Positions 46,701 through 59,808 are shown, counted from the first letter of the stretch. The stretch: 64,000 nt of DNA from Paraphysoderma sedebokerense (GCA_025602915.1 JAHLJZ010000091.1:1-64000), one strand, 5' to 3'. Made by a program: numbers and translations. Notes: generated by a model from the sequence alone, not told the origin.

Positions 46701-49700
46701 CGATGATGCGGTACAGTGGTTGGGATATACTTATCTTTATGTCCGGATGTTACGATCACCAACGGTTTACGGCGTATCGTATAATGAGCTTGAAACCGAT
46801 CGGTATCTAGAACAGAAACGTGTCGATTTAATTCACTCTGCAGCAATGCTTCTCGACAAACACAATTTGGTCAAGTACGATAAGAAGTCTGGCAAGTTTC
46901 AAGTCACCGAATTAGGTCGGATTGCCTCCCATTATTATATTACGAATTCATCAATGGCATTATATAATCAGCACCTCAAACCTCACATCTCGAATATTGA
47001 AGTATTCAGAATTTTCGCTATGTCAGAAGAATTCAAATACATCCCCGTTCGTGAAGAGGAAAAGCTAGAATTGCAGAAGTTACTGGAACGTGTTCCGATA
47101 CCAGTAAAGGAATCAATTGAAGAACCGACAGCCAAAATTAATGTATTGCTTCAAGCCTATATCTCGCAATTGAGACTCGAGGGGTTCGCATTGTCTGCAG
47201 ACATGGTGTACGTCACTCAATCAGCTGCCAGGATTCTTCGAGCTTTGTTTGAAATGTGTATGAAACGTGGGTGGGCTCAGTTAAGCCGCAAATTGCTGGA
47301 TTTATGTAAGATGGTTGAAAAACGACAATGGTTGTCAATGTCGCCCCTTCGACAATTTAAAACGGTGCCGTTAAACGTTATTCAGAGACTTGAAAAGAAG
47401 GAGTTTCCATGGGAAAGATATTACGATTTGAACCCCCAGGAAATTGGTGAACTGGTCGGAATTCCGAAGGCTGGTAAAATGTTGCACAAGTTTGTTCATC
47501 AAATTCCCAAGGTGGAACTGGAAGCCAGCGTTCAGCCTATTACGAGGTCTCTGTTAAAGGTTGAGTTGACAATTACACCAGACTTCCAGTATGACGCAGA
47601 AAAAGTTCACGGTGGCGCGGAGAATTTTTGGGTGGTTGTCACAGACGTGGATGATGAAATTATTCTTTATCACGATGTGTTCATACTAAAAGCGAAATAT
47701 GCCGAAGAGGAACATTTAGTCACTTTCACAATTCCTATTTACGAACCTTTGCCCCCCAATTATTTTATTTCAGTCGTATCCGATCGTTGGTTACATTCGG
47801 AATCTAAATTGCCGCTGTCATTCAAACATCTTATTTTACCCGAGAAGTATCCCCCTCCAACCGAATTACTCGACTTACAGCCTCTTCCTATCTCTGCACT
47901 GCGAAATCCCGAACACGAAAAATTATACTCCAACATTCAGAAGTTTAACCCGATTCAAACTCAAGTCTTCAATCAACTCTACCTGAATGATGACAACGTG
48001 TTCATCGGGGCCCCACCGGGTTCCGGAAAGACTATTTGTGCCGAATTCGCCATATTACGGCTGTGGACAATGCAACCAAAATCTCGTGTTATTTATGTTG
48101 CTCCATTTTCCGAAGTTGCAGAACTTCGTTTCCGTGAATGGAACGATAAATTTGGGGATTTTATGGGAGGTAAAAATGTGGTCATGTTCACCGGTGAAAC
48201 CACTGCCGATTTAAAATTGCTCGAGAAAGGAGATATTATAATCACCACACCAACTCAATGGGACTCAATTTCCAGACGCTGGCGTCAGCGAAAGAATGTA
48301 CAGACAGTAGGTTTATTCATAGCTGATGAGCTACACTTGATTGGAGGTGACATTGGGCCGACACTTGAGATTATCGTCTCACGAATGCGATTTATCTCGG
48401 CGCAAAAGGAGTCAGATGGAAGCGATAAGATAAGAATTGTTGGTCTATCTACCAGTCTTGCCAATGCCCGGGATATTGGAGAATGGATGGGTTGTAAATC
48501 TCAAACTATTTTCAATTTTCATCCAAATGTTCGACCAGTTCCTCTAGAAATTCACATTCAAGGTTATAACATCCCCCATTTCGCTTCAATGATGATTGCT
48601 ATGACCAGACCGACCTATTCTGCCATTACTCAGTATGCATCAGACAAACCAGCCATCGTTTTTGTTCCATCAAGAAAGCAAGCAAAGTCCACCGCTATAG
48701 ATTTGGTGACCTATGCTGCAGCCGAAGGAGACGATAAGAAGTTTTTACATTGTTCCGAAGAAGATCTTCAGCCGTTTTTGGAGAGGTTACAAGACAAAAC
48801 TTTGATTGATACCCTGCAGTCTGGTATAGCGTACTATCACGAAGCGCTTTCGAAATCGGATAAGTTGACGATCGAGTCCTTGTTCGAGATGGGTGCTATT
48901 CAAATCATTGTTGCATCGAAAGACACTTGCTGGGGCATTCCCGTCCAAGCTCATTTGGTCGTAATCATGGGAACTCAGTATTTCGAGGGTAAAGAGCATC
49001 GATATGTGGATTATCCTGTTTCTGAAGTTCTTCAAATGATGGGAAAATCTTCACGTCAAACCATCGACAGTGTCTCGAGAGCAGTGCTGATGTGTTCCGG
49101 AGTTAAGAAGGATTTCTATAAGAAATTTTTGTACGAAGCACTACCTGTGGAGTCGCATCTTGATCATTTCTTACACGACCATTTCAACGCCGAAATTGTC
49201 ACAAGGACCATTGAAAATAAGCAGGATGCTGTGGATTATTTAACTTGGACGTTCTTATATCGGCGTATGGCGCAAAATCCTAATTACTACGGACTCAGCG
49301 GTGTCTCTCAACGACATTTGTCGGATCATCTATCGGAGCTAGTTGAAAATACTGTGACCGATTTATCAAATTCGAAGTGTATATCTGTTGAAGAAGATAT
49401 CGATGTGTCACCGTTGAATTTGGGCATGATTGCAGCTTACTACTATGTCTCCTACATAACCATCGAGATGATGTCTTTGTCAATCACAAAGAGTACGAAG
49501 TTGAAAGGATTATTAGAGATTATTTCCTCTGCGTCAGAATACGAAACTATACCTATCCGCCACCATGAAGATAATGTGTTGCGAAAGATATATGACCGTG
49601 TTCCGGTGAAATTATCTGCTGCCGGTCAAGGCGGGTATCCGAAATTCAATGATCCTCACGTCAAAACGAATATTTTGTTGCAAGCGCATTATCATAGAAT

Positions 49701-50513
49701 GCAGTTGCCGCCAGATCTTGAAAGTGACCAAAAATGGGTCCTGGGGAAAATTATCAATTTGATTCAAGCTTGTGTAGATGTGATTAGTAGTAACGGATGG
49801 TTAGCACCCGCTTTGGCTGTCATGGAGTTGGCGCAAATGAGCGTTCAAGCTGTTTGGGACAAGGACAGTCCATTGAAGCAGGTGCCATTCTTTGGTAAAG
49901 ACTTGATTCAGAAGTGCCAGAAAATGGTTTGTTGTGATTCATTGGCTACGTTTACTTTCCTGTAACGACATCTTTGTCTTACGTTTTTCGCTTCAACTAG
50001 GATATCGATTCCATCTTCGAATTCATGGAACTTGAAGACAGTGATAGGTCGTCTCTGTTGTCTGGCTTTTCTCCTCCACAACTTTCAAAAATCGCTCAAT
50101 ATGTCAACCGATATCCCAGCATTGACCTCAACTACGAAATTGTGGACGCGGATGAGATAACTACAACATCTTCTGTCACCCTTCACATTGCTCTTGAGCG
50201 AGATACCGATTCGGATGAAGTGGAACCTGTTATTGCTCCCTATTTCCCGCATTCTAAGGATGAAGGATGGTGGATTGTTGTTGGGGATGTAACAAATAAA
50301 TCATTGGTGGCAATTAAGAGAGTTACCCTATCGAATAAGTTGAATGTGAAGATGGAATTTAATTCCCCAGAAACTGTTGGGCAGGTGACGTACAAGTTAT
50401 TCTTGATGTGTGATTGTTACATGGGTTGTGATCAGGAATATGATTTGGAAATGGATGTAAAGCAGGGAGAGGAAGACAGTGAAGGTGACAGTGATGATGC
50501 AATGAGCGAATAA
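43741..50513 (+). CDS. BRR2: U5 snRNP helicase BRR2
   Basis: Three exons (43741-44006, 44079-49926, 50001-50513) give 2,208 residues, the normal length. The N-terminus [20 protein letters not shown] matches the family, as does PYGYGYGSV after intron 1. The first helicase cassette has [30 protein letters not shown] and a Sec63 domain. The second has APPGSGKT, the altered DELH box in [13 protein letters not shown], and STSLANA in place of SAT, as is normal for the inactive second cassette. The last exon completes the second Sec63 domain and ends acidic. BRR2 unwinds U4/U6 snRNA during spliceosome activation. The central exon of 5.8 kb is notable in a genome of short exons. Confidence 0.97.
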
Positions 50514-50877
50514 TTAAAGCAAAACTGCAGAATGACCATTTCGGTGTGCTTTGATGGAGGATGTCGCGATTAAAAATCTTATGAGTACGATGACGACAGA
50601 GACTAACGAATGTATCTCAACCGGTGTATTTGTATTGATAATGAAACTGTGTAATTTCAATTTCCCGTGTAAATTTTTTACTTGGTTTTATAATTTGACC
50701 AGAGAGCAGCATGAGCGAATGCAAATACGCGAGGAAACGCAAGAATCATGAAACACGAGCAGAAACGGGACGGGTGCATTTTTTTGTCGTATCCATGGCA
50801 ATACTCACGTGTACTAACAAAGTTTTGGGTCGCTTAAAGTCTACCAGTGTTCCTAGACATCTCCTACTATCTCGCTA
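50514..50877. other. Intergenic, no gene seen
   Basis: The 3' flank of BRR2 and promoter of the DEAD-box gene. A 66-codon frame exists but has no support. Confidence 0.5.
50806..50811. promoter_or_regulatory. CACGTG box upstream of the DEAD-box gene
   Basis: CTCACGTGTACT, about 67-72 bp upstream of the start codon of the DEAD-box helicase. It shares the TCACGTGT form with the COX11 box. Confidence 0.45.
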
Positions 50878-53464
50878 ATGTCTAAATTATCATCTGCTCT
50901 TTGGCGAGCTGGCTGCCTCGGTAAGTGTTCTTAACAACTTAATACCACCACACTCTTGCTCTTATCAACTGACGTTTTCACTTCCATTCGTTCCTTCATC
51001 GTGTGGCTCTTAGTTTCGACTTCTCGGCGATGTGCCATATCTCAGCCGATTCCTCAAATTTACTGTTATAGATATGTAAATATTAGCTCTAGCCTCTTTG
51101 GCCGTGCAAAGTTGAAGAGAATTGTCGAAGATGGTACAGAGGCCGATCTTGCAGCCCCTTCCAACGTCATTTTGGAAGAGAGCCCCAGTAGTGCCAAGGT
51201 TGCGAAAGAAGCCAAGCAGAATCACGAACAGAATACTGTTCATGATGTCCTGAAATCATCACCTAAGCATTTAAAATTGGCTATGGATCCGGCTCAAAAG
51301 TTGACTTCAACCAACAAGAAGGCCGCTGCCCTCGCGCAGTCTGCATCGTCATCCAATTTACCAGAAGAATCACACACTTTTGCGGCTATACGCCATATCG
51401 ATGAACAAACGCAGAAAGCCATTGCTGAAGAATTTCGATTCGATGCCATGACCCCAGTACAGGAGGAAATCCTCACTCGCCTTCCTCTTACTTCAGATCT
51501 CGTTGTTCAAGCTCAAACCGGGACCGGGAAAACTCTCGCATTTCTTATCGCTGCATTCCAAACTTTGATTCGCCAGGCTGAAGCCGCTCGTGGCGGATTG
51601 TTGCGCGGAAGAAGGACATCAGTTCTTGTGATCTCCCCAACAAGAGAGCTTGCCACCCAGATCGCATCAGAAGGGAAGCGATTGGCGAAGTTCCAACCAT
51701 TTCAGGTACATTGCTTTGTCGGAGGTACGGAATTCAAAGCCAATGAAAGAACTTTGAAAATGGGGAGAGCAGATGTCGTAGTTGGCACTCCGGGAAGATT
51801 AATCGATCTGATTGATCGGTCAAAAAAATTCGAATGGAAGATTAGAGATCTGCAAGTGGTAAAGTTCCTTTACAACTTTGTACGACATTGTTGTTATCTT
51901 GAAACTAATGCTATGTCTTTGGGTTAGTTAATTCTTGATGAAGCTGATCGTTTACTCGAAATGGGTTTTCGTGAAGATATCGAGTACATCATATCTAAAC
52001 TACCGAAGGAACGTCAGACATTTTTGTTTTCTGCTACATATCCCCCTAACGTACGTCAACTCGCCGACGAAGTCCTGAAACCTGAGCATGAATATATTCA
52101 ATGCACCCCATCTACGAACATAACTAATACGGCGATTCGACAATTCTACACTGTGTCTCCGATGAATAAGCAACCTGCCTTACTACACAGCATTCTACAA
52201 AATCAACTTCTTCGATCCAGTGGAAAAGTAATCGTTTTCTTCCCAACTACAAAAATGACCCAATTTTATGCAGGTCTTTTGAAGTCTGCTGGGCTAGATG
52301 TCCTTGAAATCCACTCAGGTCTTACTCAGAATCGTCGCACCCGTATTTCAAACTTGTTCCGCACTTCGAAACCGAAAGTCCCTCGTATTCTTCTTACATC
52401 AGACGTCTCTGCTCGTGGAGTTGATTATCCAGACGTATCGTTAGTAATTCAAATGGGTATTGCAAGTTCAAAGGATATATATGTACATCGCTTGGGTCGT
52501 ACGGGAAGAGGGGGGAAAGAAGGGACGGGGTTGTTAATGTTGAACACTGCAGAGTTACCATGGGTTGATCAATTAGTTGATATTGGAATTGTTAAAGCTG
52601 AAATTCACAATGGAGTTTTCAGAGAGGCGACTGCAGAAAACGAAGTGAAAGTTTCTAAAGATTCAAAGACGGATGACAAAGTGGTCTCATGGGATCTGAC
52701 GAAGAGTCAGCAGGCCATAACAAATGCTGTCAAACATATTCCAGAGCAAGAGTTAAAGGACGCTTATTTTGCGAATTTGGGATTTTGTAAGTTTATTTCT
52801 TTGCTCTCTAGTTCAAGACTTTTGCTACCTATGCTGGTACTAATATCGTTTTTGGCTGGTCCTAGATGGAGGTCAACTTGATTCCCTTCTGCCAACGGAA
52901 CTACAAGAATCAAGCTCCAAATTCCGAAAATCATACAGCTCAAATAAATCATCCGAACGACGAGCATTAAAGATTCGAATTCTTAGGGAACTTGATCAAT
53001 TCTTAAAAGTATTCCACGCTAATCCGCCAAATCTTCCGAACTCTCTCGCTATGATATTTGATCCTAGCAAGGAAATGACAAAAGGGTGGCAACGTAAAAC
53101 ATCGCAGGACCGGGATAGATATGGAGGAGGAGAGAGAGTCCAGAGGAGTTTCATGAACTCTGAAGGAGACAGAAGAGGGGACCGCGGTGGCTTCAGAGAT
53201 TCAAAACGCTCATATGAGTCAGGCAAAACGTCTAACGAAGAAAGACCACGTCACAGTAACCGCGAAGGCAAGTTTGACAGGGATCGAAATTTTGAAGATC
53301 GCGGAAAATACGAACGGCGTGGACGATATGAAGACCGCGGAAGGTTTGAAGAGCGAGGAAGATTTGAAGGACGTGGGAAATCTGAGGGGAGTAGACACGG
53401 CGAAAGAGTTGTAAAAGAGAAGCCAGCTCACTGGACGGGAAGAGGTCGCGGTAATAGGTACTAA
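50878..53464 (+). CDS. MSS116: Mitochondrial-type DEAD-box RNA helicase
   Basis: Four exons (50878-50920, 51014-51858, 51928-52786, 52866-53464). The spliced N-terminus LWRAGCLVSTSRRCAIS looks like a mitochondrial presequence. The DEAD-box motifs are complete: Q-motif FDAMTPVQEEIL, AQTGTGKT, PTRELATQ, GTPGRLIDL, DEAD (DEADRLLEMGFRED), SAT, ARGVDYPDV and HRLGRTGRGGKEG. The C-terminus is very basic and polar with repeats of the form FEERGRFEGRGK, as in Mss116 and CYT-19 tails that hold RNA. Those helicases act as RNA chaperones for mitochondrial intron splicing and translation. The symbol is assigned by domain layout and targeting; other mitochondrial DEAD-box paralogues are possible. Confidence 0.8.
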
Positions 53465-53795
53465 TCGTCTTTGCGGCACTTAGTAGTTGATTTTTTATTG
53501 CATTAATAAGAGCAAAACTATACTTGATTTTAATACGTATTTATGAATGATGTGAATATTCATGCCTTCAAAATATTGTGTACAATAATAAATAACACAA
53601 GAAAAAGAGACTGAAATTGAAAGGTACAAGGATAATCCAGAATTTGTAGTAACAACCCACAATTATTTGAAGCCGGACAATTGTTTCTACTGAGTAAAAA
53701 TATTCCATTTCGGCTACAAAGCTATTTATACAATTATTGATATTATGTTAAGTCCTCAGTCAAGACGGTGGGTGGAGTGGAATTTCTGCCCAGTC
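53465..53795. other. Convergent 3' flanks
   Basis: AT-rich spacer between the DEAD-box gene (+) and the kinase gene (-), with AATAAA-like runs near 53,586. Nothing else is seen. Confidence 0.5.
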
Positions 53796-55279
53796 CTACT
53801 TGACTCGTAATCTCATAACATCCACATCTAAGCCTCTCCTCCTTTTTCGTTCCCTTATTGTATCCTTTACATTCAAATCTCTCCACCTTCTAAACTCAAC
53901 ATCTTTTGTAAAGCTTTCATCTTTCAATGTCGGATCATCTAAAACAGCTAGAAATGGATGATGCAGTGCCTGAGTTGCCGTCAATCTTTTATACGTGTTT
54001 GAGGAAAGCGGAGATAAAAGACGCAGAAGTAAATCACCGGCTAATTGTATTATCGGCGGTATTATGTCGTCATAGTAGACAGAACTAATTCGAGTGAACA
54101 TATTAGATATCAGAGATATGGAATTACGAGAAACCATCTGACGAACGATGAAGAATGCACGTACTCAAATTCAACAAATTCCCGTACTCTCTCATAAACC
54201 ATCGTTTCAACATGCGACGGGTAGCACGCCGAACCGCCAAGAATTCGTAGATTGCAGTGGGGAATATACGGGTCCAGAAACTGCCCGAACAGGACTCCGG
54301 CAGAGTAAATGTCCGGAGTAGTAGAGGTAGTGTATTGATTTTGAGGAGGATATAGTTCGGGGGCGATATAACCTGTTGTGTATTAAATATTAGAATCCAC
54401 TAGGCCATTAAAGATGATAGTAGCAGCATTACCTGGAGTGCCACGACCTGGCGGATGACTAGAACCATCACATATCCTAGCCAAACCGAAGTCGATTAAC
54501 ACAAGTTCACCTGACTCATTCATTAATATATTTGCGGGATTGACATCAAAATGACATATCGAGTGTTCATGAATAGATTCTAACGCCTAAAATGAAGTGG
54601 TAAGTTAGTTAGAATTAATGTACGAAAGTATAAACTCGAGTTCCTACCGAAAAAAGCATTTTGACGACTCTGGCCACTTTTATCAGATCAACTTGGCTCA
54701 TGTATTTCAGCTCTGGCATGGGTTTTAATACCGGGAAGACGAGAACTTGTTCACCTTCTTCGTTTAAGTAAAAACTATCTAAAATGATTACATATTTGAA
54801 TTTATCCGGTTTCTCGGTATGATAACTCTTCAGCAATTGCAGAATTTCGAGTTCTTGATTCGGAAGGGATGCTTTCCGTATCGTTTTCAAGACAATAGGC
54901 TGTGAATTTGATGGTACTACTGAATTTGAATCAGAGATGGGCAATCCTATCTGAACTATTGCTGTGGTTGTCTGTTTACAGGAATTGAAATACGAAGGTC
55001 AATCCAAAAAGAGCTTAGTGGCTGAATAAGTAACAGTGCGAAGACGCTCATCTACAGTAGATAGAAGAATAATATAAATCAGTTTCATGACTCAGCAGTT
55101 ACCTCTTTTTTTGTTTCTATCTCATTTACGACATATTGACCACTTGAGCCCTGCTGTCCAGAATCTGGTTCAGTTTGTCCATTTGCTTCGGGAGTACTTC
55201 TGGGCTTTTTAACTAAAGAAGGCTTCCGCAGTCTTAGCCAAGAAAATTTAGGAAATGATGAGTTAGCGGTGGATTCCAT
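53796..55279 (-). CDS. Divergent protein kinase
   Basis: Exons 55279-55103, 54971-54648, 54586-54433, about 54372-54165, and about 54138-53796; the last junction is uncertain. The kinase domain has a beta-3 Lys in PIVLKTIRKA, an alpha-C Glu in NQELEILQLLKS, the DFG in LVLIDFGLAR and an APE-type block (GYIAPELYPP), with DIYSAGVLFGQF after it. The catalytic loop reads HFDVNPANIL: Asp and Asn are kept, while the usual Arg is Phe and the usual Lys is Asn. The C-lobe end (RLTATQALHHPFL) is typical. A basic, polar N-terminal tail of about 60 residues precedes it. The ATP site looks whole, so activity is possible, but the Lys change makes weak or altered catalysis plausible. The subfamily is not recognised. 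Confidence 0.7.
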
Positions 55280-56011
55280 TAAGTGTGTGAATAGAAGTAA
55301 TAGGGTTTGTCGGGGTTCTATGGAGTTTTAGCTTATCTTATCGGGTGGTCACACAACTTGACCGGTTTCACCTTTTCACTTGCTGCTGCTTCCAACAAAT
55401 TGCAACCGGGATGAAATTCGTATATTTCTCAAGCGCAAAAACCCTGAATTGTAATAAATAAATTTATTTCATTCTGTTTATTTTTTTGGGTCTGATACTA
55501 GTTGTAATCACCATTTCGGCAACCTTAGGCTCATAGCCTATGGCCCGATATCGAAATCATCATTTAAAAAGAAAGATTAGCGTTACATGCAGATTCTACA
55601 TACTTCCAAGTCCAATGTAGCTCATTCTATTACTTAGTAGAATTGTGTTATATGTAATAAATAAAAAAACGGCAACCTAGGTGAGCAGGCTCGTCAAATG
55701 ACCACCGGAATTGATTCACAAATCCCCGTATCGACCCATTATTGTATGTATGTCTGTATTGTAGTTATCTCTGTTAACTTCGTCTCCATGACTACGGAAA
55801 GAAGTTTCGTCGGACAGGGAACTCTGCGCAGTCGAATCATTGTAGTCATGGTTCGCTCAACTTTCGAGAAAGTCTTCTGCGGGTCTAGTACAATAGGTGA
55901 ATTGTGCAGACCTCTTCTCGCGACACCTTGCCAGAGTGAAGTAGTCTGCAGAGTGCACGGACGATAAAAGGTGGAGATATCACTCTTGCAATTAATAACT
56001 CAGTCGGAGAG
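55280..56011. other. Intergenic, promoter of the junction gene
   Basis: No gene is supported. A frame of 89 codons at 55,698 has no motif. GATAAAAGG at about 55,964 could be a TATA-like element 45 bp before the secreted-protein start. Confidence 0.45.
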
Positions 56012-57808
56012 ATGAAAGTTCAGAAAGCTGTTCTCCTTCTTGCTTTGCTCAATGCAAGCGCCAAGGCACTCCCGCAGGCAAGCTCTTCTGATACTACGTC
56101 CTCGACAGAGGTAACTCCTACCTCGACGGAAGTGTCCTCTACTTCGACGGAAGTGTCTTTCGCATTATTTCTATTCTCTAGGAATTCAAATCACTTCTTT
56201 CATCGATTGGCGTTCACAGGAATTTTTTTGTATTGGTCTCTGCTACCTATAGTAATAAGGCCGGATAGCTCATGGATTATCTGGGTAATTAGACTCGACT
56301 TTCCTCGGACATTGGGCAGTGTTCTAAAAACTGATTCAACCTCGTTGATGTTAATTCATGATTTAGCTTTTCGTACCACTTTGCTGGTTATTTGCTCACA
56401 AAACTATATTATGGGCTATCACCGACTTTGAGCTTTTCCGATATGCATTGATTGAGCGGCATCAACATGATATAATACGACGGTACTGGGAGTTCTCTAA
56501 GTTGATGGGGCAAGTTCGAATTGGCATCCCTCAAGATTGGAAAGCGATGTATGCCGAAGAGTTGCAGGGGAACCAGAGGAATGTGAGCGCTCAAAAGGCA
56601 AAGGTTAACGCTAAGCTCCCAACAGAACATAGCAACTTGCGACAGCGGAAGGCTGCTAGGACATCTCAAAGTAGTTCCAGCTCACCACACTCAGTCTCAA
56701 AAGCGGACCCTATTGCTTCCATCGATAATGCTCATCGATTTTACTCTCTACCGAAATCTTCCCCGTCTTACAAATTAACCTTAATCCGTTTTATCCTTTG
56801 CACGCTTTTAACCTATTTCCTCCCCAAAATCCCTACGACTTCATTCTCTTCGACCTTGTTCACGGTTCGTTCCGCGAAAACCAATTTTCTCCTCGTTAAC
56901 ATGTTTTGGCTTTACACAAACACAGGATGGGACTTAGTCTATCTTATACATCGCTTTATCGCTCAAACATTTATTCGGATGTGGATACGTTTTCGCCCAA
57001 AGTCACCACTCTTCGTAACGCCTGCGAAGGAAGGTACTGTAGCGTGGTACTTACAAGACTTTTATAATATGACGACGAGTTGGGTACCCATGTTTGGTAA
57101 TATCTACGAATTCAGAAATGTAACAATGTTGTGGAGCAACATTTGGCATAAAGTATTCAATGCGTGCGTTATCCATTCCGTGTATTCTAAATTAAAATCT
57201 CATTTGACTTTATTCTACGTTGGACCAACTTCTTGTTTGGTTAATAGAGTTTTTGTCGATCTCGTTTATGTCCGTTTCACAAGACGATATCCCTCCAAGT
57301 TGGGTAAAAATGTTGGAAAGTTTTTAGTATTTTTAATATCTGGGCTACTCCACGGTACCGTTCCTTCTACGTTTCAAGTCTAAACATCAAATCCTCCAAT
57401 CCTTCAACCAGTCCAATCTAACTTTGTGCTTTTGACTAAAATCTAGAATACATGCTCTTTATGAACACAAATCTCAATAATATTCGATTCGAACACACCT
57501 TGTTCTTTGTCTTACAGCTCGGTTTTATGTTTCTTGAATCGTGTCTTCCGCGACATGTCCTCTTTCCTCCGTCTTCAAAGCCTTTGCCTGTCCGATATAA
57601 ATTATTGCGTTATACTGTAGCGTTAGTGGAATCTGTGTTAATGCTTGGACTAATGGGGCTATTTTGGGCGCCGGTATTGAGGTTTGATGTGCAGAGAGTA
57701 CGAGTGGTGTTTTATGAAATAATTGATTGGGAAAGAATTGATACGAATAAGACGATCCCGACTTGTGTGGAAAAATGGTTGGAAAGTGATGGGATATTCA
57801 GTTTTTGA
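56012..57808 (+). CDS. Junction fusion: secreted-protein start joined to wax-synthase-like copy B
   Basis: 56012-56157 codes a signal peptide (MKVQKAVLLLALLNASAKAL) and a Ser/Thr region with TSTEV repeated (21-bp units ACxTCGACGGAAGTGTCx). At 56,158 the sequence becomes that of the wax-synthase-like gene and the frame stays open: STEVS runs into FALFLFSRNS. With that gene's introns (56387-56432 and 57355-57446) the fusion would be about 552 residues. It lacks the first 73 residues of copy A but keeps all membrane segments after that point and the SGLLHE active site. Whether it is expressed is unknown. The missing remainder of the secreted-protein gene is not in the window. If the duplication is an assembly error this fusion does not exist. 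Confidence 0.6.
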
Positions 57809-58013
57809 ACAGATTTTCAGTTGGATGGCAAAAAACATTGATTTTTTGCTGAAGTGACCCGAGATTAAATTCAGATAGTATTGCGCAGTGGAGAACGACA
57901 ATGTGAATTATAATTTAATTATAGTATACTAAAATAAAAACTGTACAAAGGGGCGCTGGTCGTCAAAACCACTTTTTCCGTTGCTCTATCATTGAGTGTA
58001 TACACCTCGACAT

Positions 58014-59743
58014 TTACAAACACTTGACCCCAGCGCCATCATCTTCGGCATCTGGTTCAACTTTTCCATTACCATCGCCGTTCCGATTAGGATCCGAGGA
58101 CTCCCACAACATTTTTCCTAATTCTGCCACTTCCATATCGATATCCTCCGATATTCCATTTACTGTCTCACAAAAAATCCAGTACAGCATCGAAGGAATG
58201 GCTTCCGAATTGTTAATTTGGAGGGACGACGATTTTAGAGTGAACGTGACGGTTGATATCGGTGGTGCCAGAAGCGCTAAATCGGAATCTGTGGAAGCTG
58301 TTGACGTAAGGAACTGTGGTTTTGAAGCGGGAAATGTGCCGAATACAGCTGATTTAGACATTCGATAGGAGGGAGGTATTTCGTCGAAGAATTCCCAATT
58401 TTCGGCTTGTATGATTTCTGTTTTTTGTTCTGTTTCATTTGTGCTTCTGCCTGAAGAATCAGATTCCGAATTGCATATTTCAAATATTACATCTACTTTC
58501 ATTCGTGTTCCTAAAACTTGCTTCGCAAGAGAATTGATTTCTTCAATGATTTTGTTTGTGTTCTCTATATTCTGATCGAAATTCTTTTTCCATATTTGTT
58601 TTGAGATTGGATCAACTTTTTTGCACCTGGTGTTCTTTAAAATCGACAATGCACGTTGCGAAGATACTAAGGCGAATTTCATCCATAACAATTTCCATTT
58701 GCTGTCCGGTGCGAGTGAAATCGAAGACGACACGGAAAGAAATAGCGACGATAATTCAGTGTACGATTTTGAGTCTATACGTTGAGAAAGAAAGGCGGCG
58801 TAATGGTATAAAGATGTTAAGAGGTAGCGCGGAGAAAAAGAGTAAAATTGGGCAAAGAATAGATGGAGGGAAGGTTCCTTCGTGAAGGCCTGCGTGTGCC
58901 AAGAATCAAAGTCAAGATGCAGATAGAGCTGTAAACATACTTGATCGATGTGAATTAAGAAAAACGGAATTTCGGCCCTACCGTCTTCTGAATCCATACT
59001 TCCACTCTCTCAAATACTTCCTGTTCTTTGCCCTCTTGCCGATCATTTCGATACAAGCTCATCAACTTCATTGCCGCTCTTCCTCCCATTTCGACTAATT
59101 CTTTATCCCCTCCGGCAGTTTCTCCATTCTTTTTCTTTTTCTTCTTCTTTTTAGATCGTACATCATCATACAATACATCCACGACAATACAAGTCAGCTC
59201 AAAAGCAGTTTCATATTGCCGATGCAGATAATAATGCGATATCGAATGTTTAAGATCATTTAAACCTGTTTTGGTGTTATATATTGCTTGTATCTTATCT
59301 TGGGTGAAAGGTTGAGAGGGAAGGAAATACTAATGACAGAGTGATAGAGAAATTAGCTCGACGAAGACTCTGATACGAAGATTGCGATGGGCATCATCAA
59401 ATGAGGATACAGATGAATAACGAGATTATAAACCAGACAGAAAATTAATTACCCCATCTCTGCCTTCTTTCGGGATATAGCCTTTATTACAGTGTCGCTC
59501 TTGAACTCGTTGTTCAACCGGGACTTGAGTGTTAGAGGATTCGAATGATTCATCGCCCAGGTCGAGATCGTGGAAAAACGTGAGAAGACCGTGATCAGTG
59601 GGAGAGTATGTTGAAGTCTCTACCTCTTGAGTCATCAATGGGTTCGTAGATAAAGAAATGTCTATGTCGATTGAATGGGTTTGTGTATGACTATTTCCTC
59701 TAACTTGAACGCGACCTTGTTTGGGTCGTAGCCATGACAACAA
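58014..59743 (-). CDS. Unknown 517-residue helical protein, copy B
   Basis: Identical to the gene at 19,487-21,216, with exons 59743-59453, 59329-58982 and 58928-58014. All the features noted there apply, including the eight-lysine run and the helix-rich middle. It is complete within the second copy. Confidence 0.6.
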
Positions 59744-59808
59744 ACTTCTAGTTTACATTAAAACATTACAATTATTCCACAGTATGAAATTAAGATAAAA
59801 TACAATCA

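Noticed and set aside
49927-50000. Early stop in BRR2
   Set aside because: It is an intron; the frame continues at 50,001 with DIDSIFEFM.
50551-50751. Small plus-strand frame after BRR2
   Set aside because: Lies in the expected 3' flank, has no motif and no clear leader.
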